Notes under the pieces: generated by a model
What the model was told of the DNA's origin: nothing
Databases searched by the model: none
What the model saw: only the letters and a program-made list of their open reading frames with translations
Assembly: GCF_040783535.2 (NCBI RefSeq)
Contig: NZ_JBFONW020000002.1
Coordinates: 503,185 to 567,184, forward strand
Direction: 5' to 3'
From: Aestuariibius insulae
GTDB taxonomy: Bacteria > Pseudomonadota > Alphaproteobacteria > Rhodobacterales > Rhodobacteraceae
Length of the DNA: 64,000 bases
Position numbers and translations under genes: made by a program
Shown: in pieces, positions 17,709-26,038 of the stretch
Numbering within the stretch: the first letter of the stretch is position 1
Layout: each line of letters begins with the position of its first letter

Positions 17709-18179
17709 GTGACCGATATCCCACAGACCGGTTCTGCCGCTCCCGATTTCACCCTGCCCCGCGATGGTGGAGAGGAGGTGTCGTTGAGCGATTTTCGCGG
17801 ACAAAAGGTGGTCCTTTACTTCTATCCCAAAGACGACACCTCGGGCTGCACCAAGCAGGCCATCGCCTTTTCGGAGCATCTGGGCGAGTTCGAGGCGGCA
17901 GGCGCCGTGATCCTCGGGGTGAGTAAGGATAGCGTCAAAAAGCACGACAAGTTCCGCGACAAGCATGGATTGAAGGTCGCACTTCTGTCGGACGAAGAGA
18001 GCGACGTCTGCGAGCGCTACGGCGTTTGGAAGGAAAAGAGCATGTACGGCAAGACCTATATGGGCATCGAGCGTTCGACGTTCCTGATCGACGCGGAGGG
18101 TGTGCTGAGTGAAGAGTGGCGCAAGGTGAAGGTGTCGGAACATGCCGAAGCAGTGCTCGAAGCAGTCAAGGCGCTGTGA
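17709..18179 (+). CDS. bcp: Thiol peroxidase of the BCP/PrxQ family
   Basis: 156 residues with a thioredoxin fold. The peroxidatic Cys47 is in DDTSGCTKQAIAF. The resolving Cys found five residues later in E. coli BCP is Ile/Ala here, so the enzyme is of one-Cys type, or uses Cys101 (SDVCERYGVW). GTG start with AAGGAGA 8 bases upstream. It detoxifies peroxides in the cytoplasm, using thioredoxin or similar. It is divergent from the AsmA-like gene. Confidence 0.93.
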   Translation: MTDIPQTGSAAPDFTLPRDGGEEVSLSDFRGQKVVLYFYPKDDTSGCTKQAIAFSEHLGEFEAAGAVILGVSKDSVKKHDKFRDKHGLKVALLSDEESDVCERYGVWKEKSMYGKTYMGIERSTFLIDAEGVLSEEWRKVKVSEHAEAVLEAVKAL

Positions 18180-18231
18180 CCGAAATGCGCGCCTGCGGCG
18201 CATATGATGCTTTTGCGCCTCCGGCGCGCGG

Positions 18232-18281
18232 CCAAGGGGCGCTGCCCCTTGGATCCCCGAGGTATTGTTCGGCAAGATGAG
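18232..18281 (+). repeat. Interspersed hairpin repeat, copy 2
   Basis: CCAAGGGGC-gct-GCCCCTTGG is a perfect 9-bp stem, followed by CCCCGAGGTATTGTTCGGCA then AGATGAG. This is the same stem-plus-tail layout as the copy at 3197-3243. It ends seven bases before the ATG of the DUF455 gene. Immediately upstream, 18187-18231 holds a further GC-rich inverted repeat (GCGCGCC and GGCGCGC). Confidence 0.6.
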
Positions 18282-18287
18282 AATCTT

Positions 18288-19097
18288 ATGATCACGCTGC
18301 GCGAGATGGCCGTTCAGGTCCTCACCATGGCCGACGGGCGCGCAAAGACCGCTCTGTCCCTGAGCCATGGTGCGGCTTGGCAAACTGCGCGGGAGGCGGA
18401 GACGGAGGTCGCGCTTGGCCGGGCAGACCCGCCTCTGCGTCCTGCGCGGCCCGAGGCGCCGGAGCTTCTCGATCCCCGCGACGTACCGCGCCGCAAACCC
18501 GGAACGCCCGAGGGGCGGATCGCCATCCTGCACGCGATCGCGCATATCGAGCTGAACGCCCTCGATCTGCACTGGGACCTGATCGCGCGGTTCCCCGACA
18601 TGTCGATGCCCATCGGCTTTTTCGACGACTGGGTCCGCGCCGCTTGCGAGGAAGCCAAGCATTTCAACCTGATCTGCGACCGGCTCGAGGCGCTCGGCAG
18701 CCATTATGGCGCCTTGCCCGCCCATGCCGGGATGTGGCGTGCCGCCGAGGATACCGTGGAGGATATCATGGCGCGGCTCGCCGTCGTGCCGATGGTGCTG
18801 GAGGCGCGCGGCCTCGATGTGACGCCCGGCATGATCGAGATTTTCCGCCGCGCCAAAGATCATGACACAATTAAGGCACTCGAGGTGATTTACGCTGAGG
18901 AAGTTCACCATGTGGCCTACGGATCGAAGTGGTTTCACTTCCTCTGCGGACGCCACGACCTTGAGCCTAAGGGCACCTTTCACGCTCTTGTCCGCCGCTA
19001 CTTTCCCGGCGGCACAAAGGCCCCGTTTAATGAGGAAAAACGCGCCGAAGCCGGTTTGCCGCCCGACTTCTACTGGCCACTGTCCGACCGCGCCTGA
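18288..19097 (+). CDS. DUF455 family ferritin-like protein
   Basis: 269 residues from the ATG at 18288; the frame open back to 18204 crosses a repeat. Glu/His positions of a ferritin-like four-helix bundle are seen: AIAHIELNALDLHWDL, ACEEAKHFNLICDRL and VIYAEEVHHVAYGSKWF, consistent with a di-iron site. DUF455 proteins are widespread in alphaproteobacteria, and some relatives are linked to tRNA hydroxylation (MiaE-like fold). The function here is unproven. It is 108 bp downstream of bcp. Confidence 0.85.
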   Translation: MITLREMAVQVLTMADGRAKTALSLSHGAAWQTAREAETEVALGRADPPLRPARPEAPELLDPRDVPRRKPGTPEGRIAILHAIAHIELNALDLHWDLIARFPDMSMPIGFFDDWVRAACEEAKHFNLICDRLEALGSHYGALPAHAGMWRAAEDTVEDIMARLAVVPMVLEARGLDVTPGMIEIFRRAKDHDTIKALEVIYAEEVHHVAYGSKWFHFLCGRHDLEPKGTFHALVRRYFPGGTKAPFNEEKRAEAGLPPDFYWPLSDRA

Positions 19098-19302
19098 CAC
19101 CCGGGCCCGTCAATCATCGGCAGATTGTTGCTGACATGAATCGCATTGTGGCAACCTGCCACAGTTTTTGCGCAAATTTCTTGCAGATATGCCCCTCAGA
19201 CGATATCCGATTGGCTAACGTATGTGGGCAAACGCATGCGAAAAAGACGATGGCCGGGAAAGGTCATGGATATTTGGGACAGGCAAATGCAAAGGGCGGC
19301 GC

Positions 19303-20613
19303 GTGCGCAGGAAACTGATCGACCGACTTAATCTTTCACTGGAAAAGATGCTGCCCGAACGGCGGCTGTTTCTCAGAACGGACACCGAAACCCGGTTCAT
19401 CCGGCTCAAACCGTCCAGCCAGCTGCTGGCCATCTCGGGCAGCGCCTTCGTCGTTGGATGGTCGATCTTCGCGACTGCCGTCCTGCTGATGGACTCGATC
19501 GGGTCGGGCAACTTCCGCGCCCAGGCCGTCCGCGATCAGCGCGTGTACGAGGAGCGGCTCAACGCCATGTCCTCCGAGCGCGATGCCAGCGCCGAAGAAG
19601 CGGTCGCCGCGCAGGACCGGTTTGACGATGCCCTCGCCCAGATCTCGCTTATGCAGTCCGAGCTTCTGCAATCCGAAGAGCGCCGCAAGGAGCTCGAGAC
19701 CGGGATCGAGGTCATTCAGGCCACGCTTCGCCGCACCTCGCGCGAGCGCAATCAGGCCCGTATTCAAAGCCAGGAACTGATGGCCAATGCCGAAAACGGT
19801 ACGCCCTCTGGCCCCGCCTCCACCGAAATGACCGGCACCGTCGATCTGCTGTCCTCTGCCTTGGCCAGCACCGCGGCAGAGCGGGATATGATCGCCGAAG
19901 ATGCAGAATTTGCCATCGAACGCGCCGCGGAGGTCGAGCTGGAGCTGGAACTTCTGCACGAGAAGAACGACCAGATCTTCCGCCAGCTCGAAGAGGCGAT
20001 GCTCGTCTCGGTCGAGCCGCTCGACGAGATGTTCAAGGCCGCTGGCATGGACCCCGACAACCTTATCAATCAGGTGCGCCGCGGCTATTCCGGTCAGGGC
20101 GGGCCCCTGACGCCGGTCCAGTTCTCGACCAGCGGGTCGAGCTACGACGCCGATGCCGCCCGCGCCAACGGGATCCTCTCCAAGATGGACCGGATCAATC
20201 TCTACCGCATCGCCGCCGAACGCGCGCCTTTCGATACACCTGTCAAATCCGCTTTCCGCTTTACCAGCGGCTTCGGTCCGCGCTGGGGCCGGATGCACAA
20301 CGGCACCGATTTTGCCGGTCCGCATGGCACACCGATCTATTCGACCGCCGACGGCGTCGTGATCTCGGCAGGCTGGGCCTCGGGCTATGGCCGGCTGGTC
20401 AAGATCCAGCACGAGTTCGGGATCGAGACGCGGTACGCGCATCTTAGCCGTATCCGGGTGCAGCCGGGACAAAGGGTCTCGCGCGGCGAACGGATCGGTG
20501 ATATGGGGAACTCCGGAAGGTCGACCGGGACCCATTTGCACTACGAGGTTCGTGTCGGTGGCAGACCTGTAAACCCCATGATCTATATAAAAGCGGGACG
20601 AGATGTTTTCTAA
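19303..20613 (+). CDS. M23 (LytM) family peptidoglycan endopeptidase with membrane anchor and coiled coil
   Basis: About 436 residues from a GTG at 19303 preceded by AAAGGG. The frame is open back to 19222, so the start is uncertain. An N-terminal transmembrane helix (LLAISGSAFVVGWSIFATAVLL) is followed by a long coiled coil (YEERLNAMSSERDASAEEA to RNQARIQSQELM). The C-terminal M23 domain has all zinc and catalytic motifs: HNGTDFAGPHGTPI, TRYAHLSRI and THLHYEVRVGG. It cuts peptide crosslinks in the periplasm. The end overlaps the bactofilin start by 11 bases, a classic pairing in which bactofilin positions the hydrolase. Confidence 0.92.
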   Translation: MRRKLIDRLNLSLEKMLPERRLFLRTDTETRFIRLKPSSQLLAISGSAFVVGWSIFATAVLLMDSIGSGNFRAQAVRDQRVYEERLNAMSSERDASAEEAVAAQDRFDDALAQISLMQSELLQSEERRKELETGIEVIQATLRRTSRERNQARIQSQELMANAENGTPSGPASTEMTGTVDLLSSALASTAAERDMIAEDAEFAIERAAEVELELELLHEKNDQIFRQLEEAMLVSVEPLDEMFKAAGMDPDNLINQVRRGYSGQGGPLTPVQFSTSGSSYDADAARANGILSKMDRINLYRIAAERAPFDTPVKSAFRFTSGFGPRWGRMHNGTDFAGPHGTPIYSTADGVVISAGWASGYGRLVKIQHEFGIETRYAHLSRIRVQPGQRVSRGERIGDMGNSGRSTGTHLHYEVRVGGRPVNPMIYIKAGRDVF

Positions 20614-21109
20614 AAGCAAGATCAACGAACCGGGCGCAAAGACCGGAGATCAACCGTCACAGCCAGCCAAGGGCGACGCCTCCAAGGCGCCTGCCTCCAG
20701 CGGCAGCAGCGCCCCGGCGCCTGATTACAAATCCTCGACGCCCAAGGCAAAACCGCCTGCATCGACCCTATCGGGCGATCTGCACATCAAGGGCAACATC
20801 AAGACCTCCGGCGATATCCAGGTCGAAGGCCAGGTCGAAGGCGACATTCGCGCGCATCTTCTGACCGTCGGCGAAGGCGCCACCGTCAAAGGCGAAGTGA
20901 TGGCCGACGACGTGGTCGTCAACGGCCGCATCGTCGGCCGCGTACGCGGTCTGAAGGTCCGCCTGACCGCCACCGCACGCGTCGAGGGTGACATCATCCA
21001 CAAGACGATCGCCATCGAAAGCGGCGCTCATTTCGAGGGCTCGGTCCAGCGTCAGGACGACCCGCTTCAGGCCTCCGCGGCCAAGAAAGCCGAAGAACCC
21101 AAAGCCTGA
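20603..21109 (+). CDS. Bactofilin cytoskeletal protein
   Basis: 168 residues: a disordered Ser/Pro/Lys-rich N-terminus (1-50), then the bactofilin beta-helix with its regular repeats (LSGDLHIKGNIKTSGDIQVE, GQVEGDIRAHLLTVGEGATV, IVGRVRGLKVRLTATARVEG) and a short charged tail. It polymerises without nucleotide at the membrane face. It overlaps the M23 endopeptidase gene, so the two are co-translated. Such pairs shape or localise cell-wall synthesis. Confidence 0.93.
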   Translation: MFSKSKINEPGAKTGDQPSQPAKGDASKAPASSGSSAPAPDYKSSTPKAKPPASTLSGDLHIKGNIKTSGDIQVEGQVEGDIRAHLLTVGEGATVKGEVMADDVVVNGRIVGRVRGLKVRLTATARVEGDIIHKTIAIESGAHFEGSVQRQDDPLQASAAKKAEEPKA

Positions 21110-21121
21110 CGGCCAAGGCAT

Positions 21122-21691
21122 ATGACAGACAGCAAACGGGTGCCGGATCTTCCTCCGGCGCCCGTTTTGCATTGCGGGATCCGCGTCGCGCCCTTGACCA
21201 TGGACGATCACGCGGCCCTACTCGACTTCGAACAGCGCAACGCCGATTTCTTCGCCAAATGGGTTGGCCCCCGCCCCGATGGATACCTGACCGAGGCCGG
21301 GCTGACTAAGGCGATCACAAGCCTGCTGGACGAGGCGGCCCGGGGTCAGGGCTGGTTCGGTCTCGTCCACGACGGACCGCGAATTGTCGGCCGGGTCAAT
21401 CTGCCGATGACGCTCCCTCGCCTGCCCAAACTGGGCTACCGCATCTGCCGATCCCGCACCGGACGCGGCCTCGCCCGCCATGCCGCCCGGCAGGCCGTCG
21501 CCCTCGCCGAAACCGAGATGCAGATCGACACCGTCCTGGCCCGCGCGCTCCCCGGCAACGACGCCTCCCGCGCCGTTCTCCTCGCGCTCGGCTTCACGCC
21601 CCTCACTCGCGACATCGCAGACTTCCCGGCCGAAGGCCGCACCTGCTTCGAAGCCACGCCCGCTACCATTGCCCGAAGCGAGGCCCCATGA
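21122..21691 (+). CDS. GNAT family N-acetyltransferase (RimJ/RimL type)
   Basis: 189 residues. GNAT fold: HCGIRVAPLTMDDHAALLDF as strand 1/helix 1, then the acetyl-CoA region LGYRICRSRTGRGLARHAAR, followed by LPGNDASRAVLLALGFTPL. It acetylates an amino group of an unidentified protein or small molecule. A terminator-like hairpin covers codons 5-16, so the true start may be a later TTG. The ATG at 21122 is kept because the region after it already encodes strand 1. It overlaps the MFS gene by 4 bases (ATGA). Confidence 0.85.
   Translation: MTDSKRVPDLPPAPVLHCGIRVAPLTMDDHAALLDFEQRNADFFAKWVGPRPDGYLTEAGLTKAITSLLDEAARGQGWFGLVHDGPRIVGRVNLPMTLPRLPKLGYRICRSRTGRGLARHAARQAVALAETEMQIDTVLARALPGNDASRAVLLALGFTPLTRDIADFPAEGRTCFEATPATIARSEAP
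21134..21168 (+). terminator. Terminator-like hairpin after bactofilin, inside the first codons of the GNAT gene
   Basis: ACGGGTGCCGG (21136-21146) pairs with CCGGCGCCCGT (21155-21165), 11 bp with one G-T pair and an 8-base loop, followed by TTTT overlapping the stem end. It sits 27 bp after the bactofilin stop, as expected of an intrinsic terminator. It also falls within the annotated GNAT reading frame, so it may terminate or attenuate. Confidence 0.6.
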
Positions 21692-23151
21692 CCGACACCG
21701 CCGTGACGACCCCGCACGATCCGTCCTTCTGCGATCCGCAGGCGCGTCCGTGGATCCTGACCGCGGCGATCCTTGCCTCCGCGCTAGGCTTCATTGACGG
21801 CTCGATTGTCTCCATCGCTCTGCCCGCCATGCGCGAGGATTTGGGCGCGACGCTGGCGCAGGCCACATGGATCTCGAACGGCTATATGCTGCCGCTCTCC
21901 GCGCTGATCCTCGTCGGCGGCGCGGCAGGCGACCGGTTCGGGCTGGTCCGCGTCTTCACCTCGGGCCTGATCGTCTTTCTGATTGCCTCGGTGATCTGCG
22001 CGCTCGCCCCCTCACCCGAGATTCTGATCGCGGGCCGCGCGCTAAAGGGGATCGGTGCGGCCTTCCTTGTCCCCGGATCGCTCGCGCTCATAGCCAAGGC
22101 CTACCCATCCAACGAACGCGGCAAGGCTATCGGCTATTGGGCGGCCTCGTCGGCGCTGACCACCGCGCTCGGCCCGCTTCTGGGTGGCGCGCTCCTCTCG
22201 TTCGGCGGCGAGGCAGCCTGGCGCATCGTCTTCGCCATAAACCTGCCCTTCGGAGCCTTCCTGATCTGGGTCCTCATGACCAAGATCAACAAGGATCGCC
22301 CCAGCAGCTCCGACCGTCTCGACTGGCTTGGTGCGGCCTTCGCGAGCCTCGGCCTCGGCCTCGGCGCCTGGGCGCTTACCACTTTGCAAAGCGCGACCGG
22401 CCCCTCCCCCGCCCTTCTGGGCACCGGGGCCATCTTCGCCCTTATGCTCTTCATCCTGCAGGAACGCCGCGCCAAACATCCGATGATGCCGCTCGGCCTA
22501 TTCTCCGACCGCCAATTCTCAGCCGCGAACCTCGCCACCTTCTGCCTTTATTTCGCGCTCGGCGCGGTCCTCTTCTACCAGCCGATGACCGTCATCGCAG
22601 GCTGGGGCTACTCCGAACTCGAAGCCTCCCTCGCCTTCGCCCCACTCTCGGTCTTCATCGGCCTTCTCTCTGGCTGGGTCGGCGCGCAAGCCGACAAACG
22701 CGGCCCCGGGCCGCTCATCGCCACCGGCTCGGCCCTCGTCGCCATCGCTTTCGCGGGCCACGCCATCTCTGCCCCGTGGGAGGCGTTCTGGACCGTCACC
22801 CTCCCTCTCAACTGTCTCATGGGCTTCGGCATGGCGCTTGTCGTCGGCCCGCTCTCGACCGCCGTCATGGCCAGCGCGACCGATGAGACCACCGGCGCCA
22901 CCTCGGGCATCAACAACGCACTCAGCCGCATGGCTGGCCTCATCGCCGTTGCCGCGATGGGCGCGGTCGCGGCAGGTGTCTATGACGGCCCGGACAGCTT
23001 CGGCGCCACCAGCGACGCACCGGGCCACGGGGCGGCCACCAACGCCGCTTTCGCCGCCATCGCCTGGATCACCGCCGCGCTCTCGGCCATTGCTGCCGCC
23101 GTCGCGTGGATCGGCATCGCGCAGACCAGGCCCGCTCAGACCGGTACGTAA
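21688..23151 (+). CDS. MFS drug/efflux transporter, DHA2 (EmrB/QacA) family
   Basis: 487 residues with about 14 membrane segments. Motif A-like GGAAGDRFGLVRVF follows helix 2; the acidic residue in helix 1 (GFIDGSIVSIALPAM) and motif C-like GPLLGGALLSFGG are typical of proton-driven 14-TMS exporters. It probably exports toxic organic compounds. It is translationally coupled to the GNAT gene. Its 3' end overlaps the convergent DUF2189 gene by 16 bases. Confidence 0.9.
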   Translation: MTDTAVTTPHDPSFCDPQARPWILTAAILASALGFIDGSIVSIALPAMREDLGATLAQATWISNGYMLPLSALILVGGAAGDRFGLVRVFTSGLIVFLIASVICALAPSPEILIAGRALKGIGAAFLVPGSLALIAKAYPSNERGKAIGYWAASSALTTALGPLLGGALLSFGGEAAWRIVFAINLPFGAFLIWVLMTKINKDRPSSSDRLDWLGAAFASLGLGLGAWALTTLQSATGPSPALLGTGAIFALMLFILQERRAKHPMMPLGLFSDRQFSAANLATFCLYFALGAVLFYQPMTVIAGWGYSELEASLAFAPLSVFIGLLSGWVGAQADKRGPGPLIATGSALVAIAFAGHAISAPWEAFWTVTLPLNCLMGFGMALVVGPLSTAVMASATDETTGATSGINNALSRMAGLIAVAAMGAVAAGVYDGPDSFGATSDAPGHGAATNAAFAAIAWITAALSAIAAAVAWIGIAQTRPAQTGT

Positions 23152-23915
23152 AGCGCCCGCCGATAGACATGCCAGCTGGCATGACCCAGCACCGGTAGCA
23201 CGATCATCAGTCCCAGAAACGCCGTCGCCAGCCCGACAAAGCTGAGGCTCGCAATGATCGCAGCCCAGACCAGCATGACCCAAAGGTTTTGCCGCACGCA
23301 GGACAGGCTCAGCAGCATCGCGGTCACGAAATCCACCTCCCGGTCCAGAACCAGCGGCAAGCTCACCACCGTCAGAGCAAATAGCAGGAAGGCCAGCACT
23401 CCGCCGACGATCACCTCGATCGCGATCAGGGTCAGCCCCCGCGGCGTCAGGAATATCTCGACCGACGAGGTGATATTGGTCAGCGCCGACGGCCCCATCA
23501 CCAGCGCAAAGATCATATGCGCCAGAAACGTCCAGAACAGAAAATAAATCACGATCAGCGCGCCCAGCCACGGGATCTGCCGCCCGCGCTCGGCCCAGAC
23601 GACGCCCAGGATCCCCGGCCAGTCGAGCGCCTCCCGCGCCTCCAGCCTCCGGCTCACCTCGTAAAGCCCAACGGCAGCAAAGGGCGCAATCAGTGGAAAC
23701 CCCAGCGACGTCGCCAAGATCCAGGCCACATGCCCCGCCCCCAGCCAGATCATCGCGAACCCGCCCAGCACGTAAACCGCGCTGAAAAAGAGCCCGTATT
23801 GCGGAGCCGCCCAGAAATCGCGCAGGCCCTGACCCAGCGACGCCCAAAGCTCGTGCAGGGTGAGCCGTCCGATCTCGGGCAACCGGGCAGCGGGGGCAGA
23901 GGACGTGGCGGTCAT
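23136..23915 (-). CDS. DUF2189 family integral membrane protein
   Basis: 259 residues with about six membrane segments. The N-terminus IGRLTLHELWASLGQGLRDF and the pattern FPLIAPFAAVGLYEVSRRLE are typical of DUF2189 proteins common in alphaproteobacteria. Their function is unknown. It is convergent with the MFS gene and overlaps its end, so it belongs to a different transcription unit. The 240 bp upstream of its start (23916-24154) hold no gene I can support and are AT-rich. Confidence 0.8.
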   Translation of the reverse strand: MTATSSAPAARLPEIGRLTLHELWASLGQGLRDFWAAPQYGLFFSAVYVLGGFAMIWLGAGHVAWILATSLGFPLIAPFAAVGLYEVSRRLEAREALDWPGILGVVWAERGRQIPWLGALIVIYFLFWTFLAHMIFALVMGPSALTNITSSVEIFLTPRGLTLIAIEVIVGGVLAFLLFALTVVSLPLVLDREVDFVTAMLLSLSCVRQNLWVMLVWAAIIASLSFVGLATAFLGLMIVLPVLGHASWHVYRRALYVPV

Positions 23916-24154
23916 GCCTCATCCTCTTCAGGATAAGGCAGAGCAGCAATGATCCAGATCAAGGCGCATCGCATCAGCCGTTTGATCGTTATCGATCTCT
24001 ATCTAAACTGCTAAGCGTCTCGCCACTTATGAGAGGAAATCTCCAACCAACTTTGCTTGATGGCGGTTGCGCAGACTTAGCCGCCGTTCAATCACCGAGA
24101 AATTTTGTTCCAGAAATCCATATTCACATGTCTCATTTGCATTGACGAAGCATC

Positions 24155-24664
24155 CTAGTCTAATTGCTCAAGAAGAAATTTTTGCATGTAGTCTGAGCGT
24201 TCATCTTCTAGTCCAGATGCCGCCAAAAACTGTAAAAAGGCAAAGATTATGCGCAGATGTTTTTCTTCTAAAGGGTCAATTTGGCGTTTATTAAATGCCA
24301 GAAACTGCTCCTTTTCGCTTCCTTTAGCAATAGAAGGATCGAACAGAGTAAAAAATTCTAGGAGGTTATCAAAGTACGGCTCTTCCTTCAAAGAAAGTTC
24401 CATAAGAGCGCCAAGAAAATAGGGAACATGTTCTTTTGGCAAGAACGAAAATAAATATGTACACTTGTCAAAATCGGCCATCTCCAATTCAGACCAGCTT
24501 TTCCACCAGAACCGATAAGTTTCTTCAATCGCTTCCGAGTAATTTGCTGAGCTAATGTCATGTGTCAGATCTTCCCAGCTTTTAGGACGACTAGGAGGTT
24601 TGTCTTGGCCAAATGCATTCCTTATGTCGCGAAGGAGTTTTGATTTGCTCTTAGAGGGTTCCAT
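24155..24664 (-). CDS. Hypothetical protein, DUF6714-like, AT-rich
   Basis: 169 residues from the ATG at 24664; an open frame reaches back to a TTG at 24793. The pattern LLRDIRNAFG near the N-terminus, then a Trp-rich stretch and LFSFLPKEHVPYFLGALMEL, resembles what I remember of DUF6714 proteins (small soluble proteins often found as orphans), but this is from memory. Base composition is far more AT-rich than the prfB and DUF2189 neighbours, a sign of transfer. An immunity- or contact-related role cannot be shown from sequence. Confidence 0.6.
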   Translation of the reverse strand: MEPSKSKSKLLRDIRNAFGQDKPPSRPKSWEDLTHDISSANYSEAIEETYRFWWKSWSELEMADFDKCTYLFSFLPKEHVPYFLGALMELSLKEEPYFDNLLEFFTLFDPSIAKGSEKEQFLAFNKRQIDPLEEKHLRIIFAFLQFLAASGLEDERSDYMQKFLLEQLD

Positions 24665-24841
24665 CTTCCATATGCTTTCATCATCGAAGTTTCGCCACGA
24701 AATTTCTAACGTGACAGCCGAGACGATAGAAGAATAGCTTGTGGAGGAAGTAGATTCGGGCTCAAGCCAGATATTCCCACAGCGGTCACACAACGGGTCC
24801 TATAAAGAACGTGACAAGCGACCCAACCGCCACTCAACCCC

Positions 24842-25966
24842 CTACCCCTCAGCCGCCTCGGCCCGGGACTTCCCAGCCACATCCATCGCCAGCGTCGCGG
24901 CCATGAACTTGTCGAGATCTCCGTCCAGAACGCCCTTGGTGTCCGACGTCTCGTGGTTCGTCCGCAGATCCTTCACCATCTGGTAGGGCTGCAGCACATA
25001 GGACCGGATCTGGTTGCCCCAGCCCGCATCGCCCTTGTTCTCATGCGCCTCGTTGATCGCCGCATTCCGGCGGTCCAGCTCTAGCTGATAGAGCCGCGAT
25101 TTCAGCGCCTTCATCGCGATGTCCCGGTTCTGGTGCTGCGATTTCTCAGAACTCGTCACCACGATCCCGGTCGGAATATGCGTGATCCGAACGGCGGAAT
25201 CCGTCGTGTTCACGTGCTGCCCGCCCGCCCCGGACGACCGGTAGGTGTCCAGCCGGATATCCGCCGGATTAACCTCGATCTCGATATTGTCGTCCACCAC
25301 CGGATAGACCCAGACCGAACTGAAAGACGTGTGCCGCTTGGCCGCGCTATCGAACGGAGAGATCCGCACCAGCCGGTGTACCCCGCTTTCCGATTTCAGC
25401 CAGCCATAGGCATTGGGTCCTGAAATCTTGTAGGCCGCCGATTTGATCCCGGCCTCGTCGCCCGAGCTTTCCGATTGCAGCTCGACCTTGTAGCCATGCT
25501 TTTCGGCCCAGCGGACATACATCCGCGCCAGCATCGACGCCCAGTCGCAGCTTTCCGTGCCGCCCGCGCCCGCATTGATCTCAAGGAAGGTGTCGTTGCC
25601 ATCCGCCTCCCCGTCGAGCAGCGCCTCCAGCTCCTTCTGCGCGGCCTTCTCGCGCAACGCCGCCAGCGCCTCCTCGGCCTCGGTGACGACGCCCGCATCG
25701 TCCTCCATCTCGCCCAGCTCGATCAGCTCGATATTGTCCGACAGATCCTGCGCGATGGACTGCTCCGTCTCGATCGCATCGACCAGCATCTGCCGGTCGC
25801 GCATCAGCTTCTGCGCCGCCGCCGGATCGTCCCAGAGCGTCGGATCCTCGGTGCGCGCGTTGAATTCCTCAAGCCGGTGCGCCGCCGTCTCATGATCCAT
25901 CCGCTGGCGCAACAACGTCAGGGATTTCTCGATATCGGCAATGATCGATTGTGTCTCGGCGCGCAT
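24842..25966 (-). CDS. prfB: Peptide chain release factor 2
   Basis: 374 residues, complete. The peptidyl-tRNA hydrolysis motif is present (SSGAGGQHVNTTDSAV), as is the RF2-type anticodon tripeptide SPF in VRISPFDSAAKRH. It recognises UAA and UGA stop codons. The frame is uninterrupted, so there is no in-frame UGA and no programmed +1 frameshift, unlike E. coli prfB. It lies in the same direction as PBP1A and amiC upstream (72 bp from PBP1A). Confidence 0.97.
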   Translation of the reverse strand: MRAETQSIIADIEKSLTLLRQRMDHETAAHRLEEFNARTEDPTLWDDPAAAQKLMRDRQMLVDAIETEQSIAQDLSDNIELIELGEMEDDAGVVTEAEEALAALREKAAQKELEALLDGEADGNDTFLEINAGAGGTESCDWASMLARMYVRWAEKHGYKVELQSESSGDEAGIKSAAYKISGPNAYGWLKSESGVHRLVRISPFDSAAKRHTSFSSVWVYPVVDDNIEIEVNPADIRLDTYRSSGAGGQHVNTTDSAVRITHIPTGIVVTSSEKSQHQNRDIAMKALKSRLYQLELDRRNAAINEAHENKGDAGWGNQIRSYVLQPYQMVKDLRTNHETSDTKGVLDGDLDKFMAATLAMDVAGKSRAEAAEG

Positions 25967-26038
25967 CTTGGCTGGTCCTCGGGAAGGGCTAGACCGGTGT
26001 GATAGACCGCCCCCGCGGAGCGGTCAAATCGCCTGCGG

